From Vibrio atlanticus (GTDB lineage: Bacteria; Pseudomonadota; Gammaproteobacteria; Enterobacterales; Vibrionaceae), in the NCBI RefSeq assembly GCF_024347315.1, contig NZ_AP025461.1, forward strand, positions 930,001 to 994,000: a stretch of 64,000 nt of DNA, in the 5' to 3' direction. Both the position numbers and the translations under genes were made by a program. Of the stretch, positions 55,390 to 64,000 are shown piece by piece. Within the stretch, counting starts at the first letter, position 1, and every line of letters begins with the position of its first letter. A model generated the notes under the pieces. The model saw only the letters and a program-made list of their open reading frames with translations. It was not told the origin of the DNA and searched no databases.

Positions 55390-57879
55390 TTAAGAAACCT
55401 TAGTGATCTTAACTGGACACTTCTTGTAATCCGTCTGCTTAGACAGAGGATCCGTTGCATCCAAGATCAACTTGTTGATCAGAATTCTTGCATCAAAGAA
55501 TGGTACGAATACCAAGCCTTGTGGTGGACGGTTACGACCACGAGTTTCAACACGAACGCGTACTTCACCACGTTTGTTTTCGATAAGAACTTCATCACCA
55601 CGGCGAAGGCCACGAGCTTTAGCGTCAGCAGGGTGGATGTAACAAAGTGCATCCGGTACTGCTTTGTAAAGTTCTGGTACACGACGAGTCATAGTACCTG
55701 TGTGCCAGTGCTCAAGAACACGACCTGTACATAGCCACATGTCGTATTCGTCGCTTGGTACTTCTGGTGGCGCTTCGTAAGGAGCATTGATGATAAGAGC
55801 TTTACCATCTGGTTTACCGTAGAAATCCCAACCAGAACCTTTCTTAGCGTATGGATCTGAACCTTCTTTAAAGCGCCACAGTGTTTCTTTACCGTCAACA
55901 ACAGGCCAACGTAGGCCACGGACTTTGTGGTAAGTGTCGTAAGGTGCTAAATCGTGACCGTGATCGCGACCAAAGGCTGCGTATTCTTCGAATAGACCTT
56001 TTTGAACGTAGAAACCTTGAGCTTGAGCATCGTCGTTAAGCTCTTGTGCTTCAGACAGTGGGAATGCATCAACGTTGCCGTTTTTGTACAGCACGTCGTA
56101 CATCGTTTTACCACGATACTCAGGTGCTTTAGCTAGAAGCTCTTCGCTCCAAACTTCTTCAATAGTGAAGCGTTTAGAAAACTCCATGATTTGCCATAGG
56201 TCAGACTTTGCTTCACCTACGGTTTTAACTTGTTGGTACCATGCTTGTGTACGACGCTCAGCGTTACCGTAAGCACCTTCTTTTTCAATCCACATTGCTG
56301 TTGGAAGGATAAGGTCAGAAGCTTGAGCTGTTGCTGTTGGGTACGGGTCAGAACATACAATGAAGTTATCTGGGTTACGGTAACCTGGTAGACGTTCAGT
56401 GTTGATGTTTGGACCAGCTTGCATGTTGTTGTTACACATTACCCAGTACGCGTTGATCGTACCGTCTTTTAACGCACGGTCTTGAGCAACAGCGTGTTTA
56501 CCCGGTTTAGGTGGGATAGTGCCTTCTGGAAGCTTCCAGATGTCTTCTGCAATCTTACGGTGTTTAGGGTTAGCAACCACCATATCTGCCGGTAGACGGT
56601 GAGAGAACGTACCTACTTCACGAGCTGTACCACACGCAGATGGTTGACCAGTTAGTGAGAATGGGCTGTTACCTGGGGTAGAAATCTTACCTGTAAGAAG
56701 GTGGATGTTGTACACAAGGCTGTTCATCCATACACCACGAGTATGTTGGTTCATACCCATAGTCCAAAGTGACATTACTTTGATGTTTGGATCTGCGTAT
56801 TGCTTAGCCAGCTTGATAAGGTCATCTTGAGATACACCTGACATTTCAGATGCTTTTTCAACGGTGTATTCAGCAACAGAAGCTTTGTAGTCTTCGAAGC
56901 TGATATCAGTCATTTTACCTGAGTTAGGGTTCGCAGCGGCTTTCTGTAGTGGATCATCGTCACGAAGGCCGTAACCGATGTCTGTCGTTGCTTGCTTGAA
57001 GTTCGTGTGTTTGTTCACGAATTCCCAGTTAACCGCATCGTTTTGAATGATGTAGTTAGCGATGAAGTTAGCAATCGCAAGATCTGATTGAGGTTCGAAG
57101 ATGTAACCTGTGTCTGCAAGCTCGAAAGAACGGTGGTAGTAAGTAGACAGTACGTTTACTTTAACGTGTGGGTGGCTTAGACGACGGTCTGTAATACGAG
57201 TCCATAGTACTGGGTGCATTTCTGCCATGTTTGAACCCCACAGCACGAATGCATCTGCGTGTTCAAAGTCATCGTAACAACCCATTGGCTCATCGATGCC
57301 GAAAGTACGCATGAATGCACCTACCGCAGATGCCATACAGTGACGAGCATTTGGATCGATGTTGTTTGAACGGAAGCCCGCTTTCATCAGCTTAACCGCT
57401 GCGTAGCCTTCCATTACTGTCCACTGGCCTGAACCGAACATACCAACGCCTGTTGGACCGTTCTTCTTCAGAGCGGCTTTCCATTTCTCAGCCATTACGT
57501 CGAAAGCTTTGTCCCAAGATACTGGTGCAAAATCACCATCCTTGTGGAACTCACCATCTTTCATACGAAGAAGAGGTTGTTCAAGACGGTCTTTACCGTA
57601 CATGATTTTTGAAAGGAAGTAGCCTTTAATACAGTTAAGGCCTTTGTTTACCGGTGCTTCTGGGTCGCCTTGAGTCGCGACCACTTTACCGTTTTGAGTA
57701 CCAACTAGTACCGAACAGCCCGTACCACAAAAACGACAAGGCGCTTTATCCCACGTGATTTTTGTTTGATCAGAGCTAGCAATCAGGTTGGTTGCTGTTG
57801 CTGGTAGAGTTACACCTGCAACGGCTGCCGCTGATGCAGCTGCGTTTGCTTTCACAAACGCGCGTCTTGTCATTTTCAT
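55390..57879 (-). CDS. napA: Periplasmic nitrate reductase catalytic subunit NapA
   Basis: 829 residues, standard NapA length. The Tat signal contains TRRAFVK at residues 4-10. The 4Fe-4S site is [13 protein letters not shown] with a further Cys in GLNCIKGYF. The molybdopterin (bis-MGD) domains follow, with Cys in the molybdenum-ligand region [17 protein letters not shown]. It reduces nitrate to nitrite in the periplasm. The start overlaps the napD stop by four bases (ATGA), with GGTGAAGT upstream. NapD binds this Tat signal during maturation. Confidence 0.97.
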   Translation of the reverse strand: MKMTRRAFVKANAAASAAAVAGVTLPATATNLIASSDQTKITWDKAPCRFCGTGCSVLVGTQNGKVVATQGDPEAPVNKGLNCIKGYFLSKIMYGKDRLEQPLLRMKDGEFHKDGDFAPVSWDKAFDVMAEKWKAALKKNGPTGVGMFGSGQWTVMEGYAAVKLMKAGFRSNNIDPNARHCMASAVGAFMRTFGIDEPMGCYDDFEHADAFVLWGSNMAEMHPVLWTRITDRRLSHPHVKVNVLSTYYHRSFELADTGYIFEPQSDLAIANFIANYIIQNDAVNWEFVNKHTNFKQATTDIGYGLRDDDPLQKAAANPNSGKMTDISFEDYKASVAEYTVEKASEMSGVSQDDLIKLAKQYADPNIKVMSLWTMGMNQHTRGVWMNSLVYNIHLLTGKISTPGNSPFSLTGQPSACGTAREVGTFSHRLPADMVVANPKHRKIAEDIWKLPEGTIPPKPGKHAVAQDRALKDGTINAYWVMCNNNMQAGPNINTERLPGYRNPDNFIVCSDPYPTATAQASDLILPTAMWIEKEGAYGNAERRTQAWYQQVKTVGEAKSDLWQIMEFSKRFTIEEVWSEELLAKAPEYRGKTMYDVLYKNGNVDAFPLSEAQELNDDAQAQGFYVQKGLFEEYAAFGRDHGHDLAPYDTYHKVRGLRWPVVDGKETLWRFKEGSDPYAKKGSGWDFYGKPDGKALIINAPYEAPPEVPSDEYDMWLCTGRVLEHWHTGTMTRRVPELYKAVPDALCYIHPADAKARGLRRGDEVLIENKRGEVRVRVETRGRNRPPQGLVFVPFFDARILINKLILDATDPLSKQTDYKKCPVKITKVS

Positions 57880-58181
57880 ACTTCACCCTCAAGTTGAGAA
57901 TTGTTGCTTCCAGTTTCTAAATCCGTTTCGTCTAGTCCAGTCTCGATTTGGTGATAAACCAAAGCTGTCCCTAAAACGTTCGTAACATTATTAATTTCTT
58001 CGATGGTGTCCGTAACAAAACCTTGGTTCTCGGTTTCTAGGACCACGATGATTTTGCCTTCAGGGCTACTGCCGTAGATTTCCGCATTATCGTATTGCTC
58101 GATTTGTGCTTTGATCTCGTCTAGATGCTCTGGGCTCACATGCACGACTAAACTTGATATATGCACTTCATTTAGTGCCAT
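57876..58181 (-). CDS. napD: NapD, chaperone for NapA export
   Basis: 101 residues, a ferredoxin-fold Nap[32 protein letters not shown]. It binds the NapA Tat signal and aids cofactor loading. The C-terminal tail is somewhat longer and acidic. GAGAG precedes the ATG. Overlaps napA by four bases. Confidence 0.94.
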   Translation of the reverse strand: MALNEVHISSLVVHVSPEHLDEIKAQIEQYDNAEIYGSSPEGKIIVVLETENQGFVTDTIEEINNVTNVLGTALVYHQIETGLDETDLETGSNNSQLEGEV

Positions 58182-58204
58182 AAATTGCTCTCGTTATTTT
58201 TGTT

Positions 58205-58684
58205 TTATGCATTACTCACAAGAATAGCCGAAGTAGGGCAAACTGCTACGCAGGCTCCACAACCGCTACACTCATCTAACTCGATTTTTGGTAGAGCAAC
58301 ACTGCCTGCTCTAAGTTGAAATTGAATCGCCATAGGTTCACACATGTCACCACAGCTTCGGCATTCAACATTTTGTTGGGCCAAGCACTTATCAGAGATA
58401 GTTGCTTTTGCCAGCCAAGGCGTTTCTTCCTTGGGTTTAAAAATTGGCTCTGGACAAACGTCTGCACATTGATAACAGAATGTACATTCGTCTTTTGAGA
58501 AGTCGACAGTAGGAAAACCACCGTCGCCGACAATGATGATGTGTGTCTCGCAACTTTCGATGCATTTACCACAACGTGTACAATCATCTGCGAAGCTTTC
58601 TAGACTTTTAATCCAAGGCAATCGAATCTGGCTTGAATCTACTTTGCGCCTAGAAAATAGGCGGCGTCTCGATAGGTCTACCAC
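58205..58684 (-). CDS. napF: NapF ferredoxin-type protein
   Basis: 159 residues with four Cys clusters for Fe-S binding: CTRCGKCIESC, CTFCYQCADVC, CRSCGDMCEP and CSGCGACVAVC. The N-terminus has a twin-Arg-like SRRRLFSRR, but NapF is cytoplasmic and helps assemble the NapA Fe-S cluster. The GTG at 58684 is first in the operon. FNR- and NarP-type sites lie 109-152 bases upstream. Confidence 0.92.
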   Translation of the reverse strand: MVDLSRRRLFSRRKVDSSQIRLPWIKSLESFADDCTRCGKCIESCETHIIIVGDGGFPTVDFSKDECTFCYQCADVCPEPIFKPKEETPWLAKATISDKCLAQQNVECRSCGDMCEPMAIQFQLRAGSVALPKIELDECSGCGACVAVCPTSAILVSNA

Positions 58685-58792
58685 TAAATGCCCACTAATG
58701 TTGCTAAGATGTTGTAATTGTAGATCATTGTTTCGTTAATATCTTGTCATTTATCCTCACAAGTAGTGTAGTTTTAGAAATATTTGTATAAA

Positions 58793-58808
58793 TACCCCTT
58801 AAGGGCTA
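58793..58808 (-). promoter_or_regulatory. NarP-type 7-2-7 site for nap
   Basis: TACCCCT-TA-AGGGCTA is a 7-2-7 inverted heptamer pair matching the NarP/NarL consensus TACYYMT-N2-AKRRGTA with one mismatch. It lies between napF and narQ. Confidence 0.75.
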
Positions 58809-58822
58809 AATAGGATCCTATA

Positions 58823-58836
58823 TTGTCTTAGATCAA
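58823..58836 (-). promoter_or_regulatory. FNR-type site for nap
   Basis: On the minus strand it reads TTGAT-CTAA-GACAA, differing from TTGAT-N4-ATCAA by one base. It is about 29 bp (centre to centre) upstream of the NarP site with respect to napF. The spacing differs from E. coli nap, but the arrangement (FNR distal, NarP proximal) is the same. Confidence 0.7.
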
Positions 58837-58937
58837 TAAATTATGAAGCGTTTGGTCACATATTGAATGGAGCTCTGTTTTTTGATGTGTGACAATAGGT
58901 TCCCGACAGCCATTTTTATACCTTCAGGATATTAACT

Positions 58938-60668
58938 TTGCTTATTAAACCTGTTTCATCTGTAACGAGTACAATAGCTAAATCATTGCTATTTATATTG
59001 CTCCTTTCAGTTGCCACCACCGGTTTTGCTATTTTTACATTAGCGTCCAGCCTTAATGATGCCGAGGCGGTTAATGTGGCTGGCTCGATGCGCATGCAAA
59101 GCTACCGTTTAGCGCATGATATTCAAATAGAATCAGTGGATTACGATTCTCATATTCGTGAATTTGAAAGTTCCCTTTATTCCACATCGATGACTAATTT
59201 GGTGAGTTGGGAAGTGCCAACTGATATTACAAATGATTATTATTTAATAATTGGCCGTTGGCATGAATTGAAGCAGGTCTTAAATAGCGAAGATAGAAAA
59301 CACTACCTGGTACTTGTTGAAAATTTTGTTATTGAAATCGACCGCTTTGTTTTTAAGTTACAAGAATTTTCAGAAAATAAATTAATTAAATTGGCATGGG
59401 CTGGTGGTATAGGTCTAGGTGGAATACTCGTCATATCTCTTTTTGTTGTTCATTTTGTACGTAAACAAGTTGTTAAGCCTCTACACGCTCTCGTTAGAGC
59501 TAGCCAGAGAATCAAAAATAGTGATTTCGAGGTTAAGTTAGAGGTTACCAACAATAATGAACTGGGCATTTTGACCAAAACATTTAACTCGATGGCGAAA
59601 GATTTAGGCGTGCTGTATCGAAACCTTGAAGATGTTGTCGATGCCAAGACGGTTGAGTTACAAAATGCTAACCAATCATTACAAGCACTCTATTATTCTT
59701 CCCAAGAGCTCACGGTAACACGTGTTGCACCGGAAAATTTCCGCGCCATTTTGCAGCACTTGGTCAGTCTAGAAGGGATTGAATCGCTAAGGTTAGAAAT
59801 CGTCGATAATTCGGGACGTTCTTTGATTATGGATGAAGGTTACGACCCGACTTGCGATTATGAAAAGTTTGAAATGAAACTGGATGATAACGAGCTTGTT
59901 TTGGGCTATCTGTATTGCTCATATCATCACGGTCATTCAACTAAGACGCTAATTGAGAGTTTTATCCAACTGCTATCGAGAGCTATCTACTATAATCGTG
60001 CTCAAAAGAAAGCTGAGCAGCTTATTATTATGGAAGAGCGAGCGACGATTGCGCGTGAACTGCATGATTCATTGGCCCAATCGCTGTCGTATTTAAAAAT
60101 CCAAGTGACATTGTTAAAGCGTGTTATTGGTAAACTTCCGGAGCACAAACATCGAGAGCAGTCAGAGCAGATAGCATCTGAGCTAGGGAATGGATTAGCG
60201 GGTGCTTATACTCAATTGAGAGAGCTACTCACCACATTTAGGTTATCCATCAAAGAGGGTAGCTTTGGAGATGCTTTGAGCACCATGCTAGAGCAACTCA
60301 GTGAAAGAACCGATGCGAAGATTAAATTAACTAATAACCTTTCATCGCTCGAGCTTGATGCACACAGTCAGGTTCACTTGCTTCAATTGATTCGTGAAGC
60401 AACAATAAACGCAATAAAACACGCCAATGCCGACTTGATAGATGTATGCTGTATCGATGAGGACGGACAAGTATTAGTCGTGATTAAAGATAATGGAGAA
60501 GGCTTTGACCCAAGTAGTTCGAAGATGAACCACTACGGAATGAGTATTATGCAGGAGCGTGCGGCAAGACTGAATGGTGACTTAACGATTGAAGCGGCTC
60601 AAGGTGAGGGCTGTACAGTCATATTGAAATATAAAAGTTTAAAGGAAGTTAAAGTTGACGATTTGTAA
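58938..60668 (+). CDS. narQ: Nitrate/nitrite sensor histidine kinase NarQ
   Basis: 576 residues. Two membrane helices (about 14-36 and 150-175) flank a periplasmic sensor containing the nitrate P-box (NVAGSMRMQSYR, about 46-57). HAMP (about 175-228), a Cys-less linker and a HisKA_3 domain follow, with phospho-His H376 in ARELHDSLAQS. The HATPase domain has DNGEGFDPS and GMSIMQERA. The start is TTG at 58938 with AGGA eight bases upstream. It activates NarP, the overlapping downstream gene. Confidence 0.95.
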   Translation: MLIKPVSSVTSTIAKSLLFILLLSVATTGFAIFTLASSLNDAEAVNVAGSMRMQSYRLAHDIQIESVDYDSHIREFESSLYSTSMTNLVSWEVPTDITNDYYLIIGRWHELKQVLNSEDRKHYLVLVENFVIEIDRFVFKLQEFSENKLIKLAWAGGIGLGGILVISLFVVHFVRKQVVKPLHALVRASQRIKNSDFEVKLEVTNNNELGILTKTFNSMAKDLGVLYRNLEDVVDAKTVELQNANQSLQALYYSSQELTVTRVAPENFRAILQHLVSLEGIESLRLEIVDNSGRSLIMDEGYDPTCDYEKFEMKLDDNELVLGYLYCSYHHGHSTKTLIESFIQLLSRAIYYNRAQKKAEQLIIMEERATIARELHDSLAQSLSYLKIQVTLLKRVIGKLPEHKHREQSEQIASELGNGLAGAYTQLRELLTTFRLSIKEGSFGDALSTMLEQLSERTDAKIKLTNNLSSLELDAHSQVHLLQLIREATINAIKHANADLIDVCCIDEDGQVLVVIKDNGEGFDPSSSKMNHYGMSIMQERAARLNGDLTIEAAQGEGCTVILKYKSLKEVKVDDL

Positions 60669-61287
60669 AGTAATGTTGGTTGATGATCATCCATTGATGC
60701 GCAGAGGTATAAGCCAATTACTGAGCTTTGAAGATGAATTTGAAGTGATTGCAGAAGCAAGTAACGGTACTGAAGCGGTCGCTCTTGCCCATGAAGAAGA
60801 ACCTGATTTGATCCTGTTGGATCTGAATATGAAAGGCATGTCTGGGCTAGATACTCTGAAAGCACTTCGTACTGATGGTTCAAGCGCTAACATCGTTATT
60901 TTAACGGTTTCTGATAGCCCTGCGGATATCGAAGCGATTGTTAAAGCGGGCGCTGATGGTTACTTACTGAAAGATACTGAACCCGATGAGCTGATTGAAC
61001 TGCTTAAGCAAGCACATAGCGGCGATAAGGCATACAGCAGTGTGGTCGCTCACTATTTGAATGATGCTGACAGTCGTAATGATATCTTCGACCAATTGAC
61101 TGAACGTGAAATGCAAATTCTTCAAGAAGTCGCGAAAGGTTACCGTAACAAGCAGATCGCCGATCACCTGTTTATTTCTGAATCGACAGTTAAGGTACAT
61201 ATGAAGAGTTTGTTGAAAAAGCTGCAAGTGCCTTCTCGTACCGCTGCAACCGTTCTTTATTTAGAACGTTATGGTGATATGAAGTAG
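60655..61287 (+). CDS. narP: Response regulator NarP
   Basis: 210 residues. The receiver domain (1-120) has D56 in LLDLNMKGMSGLDTL and the MRRGISQLLSFED pattern of NarP. A LuxR-type HTH follows (about 145-205, TEREMQILQEVAKGYRNKQIADHLFISESTVKVHMKSLLKKL). The start TTG at 60655 overlaps narQ by 14 bases and follows AGGAAG. It controls nap (site at 58793) and probably other anaerobic genes in response to nitrate/nitrite. Confidence 0.95.
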   Translation: MTICKVMLVDDHPLMRRGISQLLSFEDEFEVIAEASNGTEAVALAHEEEPDLILLDLNMKGMSGLDTLKALRTDGSSANIVILTVSDSPADIEAIVKAGADGYLLKDTEPDELIELLKQAHSGDKAYSSVVAHYLNDADSRNDIFDQLTEREMQILQEVAKGYRNKQIADHLFISESTVKVHMKSLLKKLQVPSRTAATVLYLERYGDMK

Positions 61288-61403
61288 GGCTTGTTCTTTT
61301 TAAGTAATACTATTTAAAGCTGTGCTGTTTCAATCCCTGTGACATTTTTAGTGTCATACTCCAATAGATAGAGTTTTGAGTTCTCTAAAATAATATGACG
61401 TAA

Positions 61404-61440
61404 AAAAGGCGCTGAACTTGTTGAGTTCAGCGCCTTTTTG
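61404..61440. terminator. Bidirectional terminator narP / dcuC
   Basis: AAAAAGGCGCTGAACT-TGTTG-AGTTCAGCGCCTTTTT, a perfect 16-bp stem. Confidence 0.92.
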
Positions 61441-61506
61441 TTCGGGCATTTTATATCGGCATCTCTATCTTAATTTGTATCAGTCTAGATAGAGTGTTTC
61501 TTAACG

Positions 61507-62874
61507 TTAAGCAGCCATTGGAACCAATACCAGCGTACCAAAGATAACCGTGATAAGACCACAGATTACTGGAACAGAAGTACGTTTTACAACTTCAAAC
61601 GGGCTGATTTTACCCATACCAGATGTCGCAACAATTACGCCAGATACTGGAGAAATGGTACGGCCTAAGTTAGATGCTTGAAGCATAGGGATGATTAGGA
61701 ACGCTGGGTTCAAGCCCATTTTCGCCGCTAGTGATGGAGCCAGTTCTACGAATGCATAGAAAGGCGCGTTACCAGAACCTGTCGCGATAGCTGCAGCAAC
61801 CGTTAAACCTGTTAGGATAAGCATCAATGCGATACCACCAGCACCTGCCGATTCAGCAAGACCGATTAGGTTATCAATCGCACCGATAGACATTAGACCT
61901 TGAGCAAATACGCCCGCCGCAACCAACAACATTACCACGCCTTTGAACGCGTCAGCCATGCCTTGGTAGCAAGAATCTAAGTCTTCTAATGTTTTCTCGC
62001 CGTCAAACTTCTTAACAACGTAATCGATAACTGCGCCCACGAAGATAGAACCTACGACAATGGTGTAGATATCAAGTGAAAGTCCCGGAATCGTACGACC
62101 GTTGAATAGGAAAACGCCGATGATAGGTAGGAATGGCAGTGCAGCGTAGAAAGCCGGTGCTGTTGTTTCGATTTCAGAAACGTCTACTTTTTCCATTGGC
62201 GTGTTTTCTTTTTTATCTAGGTATTTGTTCCAGAAGAAAGCCGCGCCAGCCATCACGATGATTGCACAGATAGAAACAGGCAATACTGTTTGAACAGCAA
62301 ACACATCAAGAGACATACCTGATTTTTCAGCTGCGATAACCACATCACCAGAGGTTGGTGAAAGAATGATGGCTGCAGGTGATGCACAAACGGCAACCGC
62401 TGCTGGGCGTGAAATACCCATCGCCGTCATCATTGGGAATAGGGTCGCCATCAGTAACACACCAAGGCCTGTTGCAGAACTTACTGCTAGAGACATTAGA
62501 CACGCTACGATGTAAGCCGCAACAAGAAGTACATAGGGAGATTTAATAGCAGCAAGCGGTTTAGAGAACTGTTTCACTACCACGTTGTTTGCGCCGATGT
62601 GGGTCATGTAAGAAGCAAAACCACAAAGAAGCATGATTTGCATGCCCAGGCCGCCCCCACGGTACTGAAGCATGTACTTAACAAATTCTAGTGAGTCGGT
62701 AACCATGTTACCTGTTGATGCGACTTTAGCTGGTAAGACTGTGTGACCAATAAGGCCGGTAATAAGAAGTAGGGCAAGGCCAGCAGTTAGTAACACGCCC
62801 GCTGCTTTATAGCCTTTTACAATAAAGTAACCAACAGCAATGGTAATCACTAATCCGATCAAGAGCTCTAACAT
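61507..62874 (-). CDS. dcuC: Anaerobic C4-dicarboxylate transporter DcuC
   Basis: About 455 residues from the ATG at 62874, which has GGAG seven bases upstream; the frame could extend four codons to a GTG. Twelve or so hydrophobic helices with DcuC-family motifs (AAIILSPTSGDVVIAAE and ATGSGNAPFYAFVELAPSLAAKMG). It exchanges fumarate, malate or aspartate for succinate in fumarate respiration. An FNR-like site about 100 bases upstream shares its 13-bp core with the nap promoter. Confidence 0.92.
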   Translation of the reverse strand: MLELLIGLVITIAVGYFIVKGYKAAGVLLTAGLALLLITGLIGHTVLPAKVASTGNMVTDSLEFVKYMLQYRGGGLGMQIMLLCGFASYMTHIGANNVVVKQFSKPLAAIKSPYVLLVAAYIVACLMSLAVSSATGLGVLLMATLFPMMTAMGISRPAAVAVCASPAAIILSPTSGDVVIAAEKSGMSLDVFAVQTVLPVSICAIIVMAGAAFFWNKYLDKKENTPMEKVDVSEIETTAPAFYAALPFLPIIGVFLFNGRTIPGLSLDIYTIVVGSIFVGAVIDYVVKKFDGEKTLEDLDSCYQGMADAFKGVVMLLVAAGVFAQGLMSIGAIDNLIGLAESAGAGGIALMLILTGLTVAAAIATGSGNAPFYAFVELAPSLAAKMGLNPAFLIIPMLQASNLGRTISPVSGVIVATSGMGKISPFEVVKRTSVPVICGLITVIFGTLVLVPMAA

Positions 62875-62976
62875 AGAAATCTCCACAAAGTTTAAAAAAT
62901 ATAAGAAAGTGTTTCAGAATATGACAATGAATGTACAGAAAACTGAACTGTGGCACGAGACAAACTTGAGTTTGGT

Positions 62977-62990
62977 ATGATCTAAGACAA
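62977..62990. promoter_or_regulatory. FNR-like site upstream of dcuC
   Basis: ATGAT-CTAA-GACAA has two mismatches to TTGAT-N4-ATCAA. The 13 bases TGATCTAAGACAA are identical to the nap site at 58823. It sits 103 bases upstream of the dcuC ATG. Confidence 0.55.
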
Positions 62991-63440
62991 ACATTTTTTT
63001 TGATGTTAATTGTGGTTGTAAATATTGATTAACCACTGTTGTTTGGATGTTAATAAACAAATTTTGTGACTCCATAGAATATAACTTGGATCACCTTTGC
63101 TTGTTTTAGTTTCATATGACAGGAAGGGTTGGATGACTTTAGCCGTTGATGTGCAAATGGTGATAATAGCGAGAAAAAGAGAGTTATGTGGGGCAAGAGA
63201 CGAACGGGCGATTTGATGTGAGGAGCACAATCAAAGTGTTACAGCCTTATGATGTTTTAGAGTGGTTTTAATGCTATCGAGCACTACGCGTTGAAGCCTG
63301 GAGGGAGATTTAATTCTCGGTGATCAAATCACACAACGCGTATCTGGTGTGTGATTTGGTATTAAAGGCAAAAGAAGCTCTAAGTGTGGAAGAGCTTCTT
63401 TGGTGCATTCGTTTAGGTAAACCAAAGCCTATAGTATTGC
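62991..63440. other. 450-bp intergenic region with two hairpins
   Basis: No gene is recognised. A perfect 11-bp inverted repeat (CAAATCACACA ... TGTGTGATTTG, 63325-63358, 12-base loop) may be an operator. A second hairpin (AAAGAAGCTCT ... AGAGCTTCTTT, 63371-63402) resembles a terminator for the GntR gene on the minus strand. Confidence 0.5.
63371..63402 (-). terminator. Terminator of the GntR/UTRA gene
   Basis: AAAGAAGCTCT paired with AGAGCTTCTTT around about 8 bases, 39 bases past the stop. Only a short T-run follows on the minus strand. Confidence 0.65.
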
Positions 63441-64000
63441 TTACCTTTGGCGTCTTGCGACCAGAGTAAATCGGTAATCGTTAGACGTGAAGTAGTTACG
63501 GCTGTATTCAAACACCGTGTTATTGGCGAGGTAACCGCGAGTACGTTTTTCAATGATAGGCTGAGCTGGGTCAATACCTAACTGTTTAGCAACGTCTTCA
63601 GGCGGAAGAATCGGTACCAATTCCTGCTCACTTCTATCAATCACCATGCCTTTGGTGTTCTCAATAAAGTCGTATTTTGATGTCTGCATCACTTGATAGG
63701 TGAGATCTGGGAATAGGGCAACAGGTAACCAAGTTTCTTCAACCGTGATTGGATTGTTGTCTATGAAACGAACACGTTTTACGTAGAAAACCAATTCGCC
63801 TTCTTTGATATCTAAATGCTCAGACATCGCCAAAGAACACGGCTTCATTTCAAAGGCCAGAACGTCACTGTGTGTAACCACATCCAAATGCGCCCATTTT
63901 TCTTGAAAGCTCGACTGTTTGTAGATGTCGTAATTGATCTTGTTCTCTTTGACGTAAGTGCCGCTGCCTTGAACGCTTTCAAGCTCATCGTTTTCGATCA
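63441..64000 (-). CDS. GntR-family regulator with UTRA domain (N-terminus beyond window)
   Basis: The frame enters from the right edge of the window without a start codon. The first visible residues (IENDELESVQGSGTYV) are the wing of a GntR winged helix, so the DNA-recognition helix lies beyond the window. From about 63890 leftwards is a UTRA ligand domain: LAFEMKPCSLAMSEHLDIKEGELVFYVKRVRFIDNNPITVEETWLP, then GIDPAQPIIEKRTRGYLANNTVFEYSRNYFTSNDYRF. UTRA domains sense sugar phosphates, histidine intermediates or phosphonates. The ligand is unknown. A TTG at 63887 is internal, not the true start. Confidence 0.9.
   Translation of the reverse strand, partial: IENDELESVQGSGTYVKENKINYDIYKQSSFQEKWAHLDVVTHSDVLAFEMKPCSLAMSEHLDIKEGELVFYVKRVRFIDNNPITVEETWLPVALFPDLTYQVMQTSKYDFIENTKGMVIDRSEQELVPILPPEDVAKQLGIDPAQPIIEKRTRGYLANNTVFEYSRNYFTSNDYRFTLVARRQR

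Overview
The window looks like part of a Vibrionaceae chromosome, most likely a marine Vibrio. The basis is protein recognition only: a nap operon next to narQ-narP, norR divergent from hmp, a large multidomain chitinase, YqhD/AraC, PhoX, DcuC and several DUF-type Vibrio proteins. No rRNA, tRNA, insertion sequence, prophage or CRISPR array is visible. Genes are densely packed with short gaps, and many are closed by bidirectional hairpin terminators.

Layout. 1-9.2 kb: the 3' part of a TonB-dependent receptor, an ADP-ribosylglycohydrolase-like protein, a four-gene polar amino-acid ABC importer, and a YqhD-type aldehyde reductase divergent from its likely AraC regulator. 9.2-17.8 kb: a visibly more AT-rich accessory stretch with long non-coding gaps. 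It holds a protein made of three fused RidA domains, an LprI-like protein, two lipoproteins, a 50-residue membrane protein, an EAL protein, a GNAT acetyltransferase and a stand-alone RidA. 17.8-29.7 kb: BCCT transporter, chitinase, a diguanylate cyclase broken by an in-frame stop, a YgjV-like membrane protein, a DUF4136 lipoprotein, a D-Ala-D-Ala carboxypeptidase broken by a frameshift, a YkgJ-like protein and a RluA-type pseudouridine synthase. 29.9-34.9 kb: an electrophile-detoxification unit (GST, CurA-like reductase, NemR-like TetR repressor) with two identical operators, then envelope-folding proteins (FKBP, DsbA-like), an OmpA-like lipoprotein and a membrane glutaredoxin. 35.0-38.2 kb: norR and hmp for nitric-oxide defence, with NorR-type and sigma54-type sites between them. 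38.3-53.6 kb: transporters (TDT, ClC, LysE, DMT), a CobW GTPase, RhlE, PhoX, YggL, an Lrp regulator trailed by a 17-bp minisatellite, small hypotheticals and an HD-GYP phosphodiesterase. 54.0-63 kb: periplasmic nitrate reductase (small TM protein-napC-B-A-D-F), the NarQ/NarP two-component system and the DcuC C4-dicarboxylate carrier. The window ends in a truncated GntR/UTRA regulator.

How it fits together. The right-hand third is an anaerobic/nitrosative module. NarQ/NarP sense nitrate and nitrite, Nap reduces nitrate, Hmp (via NorR) removes the NO that follows, and DcuC exchanges C4-dicarboxylates for fumarate respiration. FNR-like sites sharing the same 13-bp core lie upstream of both napF and dcuC. 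Three c-di-GMP proteins are present: an EAL protein, a broken GGDEF protein and an HD-GYP protein.

The most unusual item is the triple-RidA protein at 9.86-11.1 kb. RidA normally works as a homotrimer with active sites at subunit interfaces, so three fused domains suggest a single-chain pseudo-trimer. All three domains keep the substrate arginine but carry Gln where RidA has its catalytic Glu. All functions are inferred by reading sequence; no database search was run.
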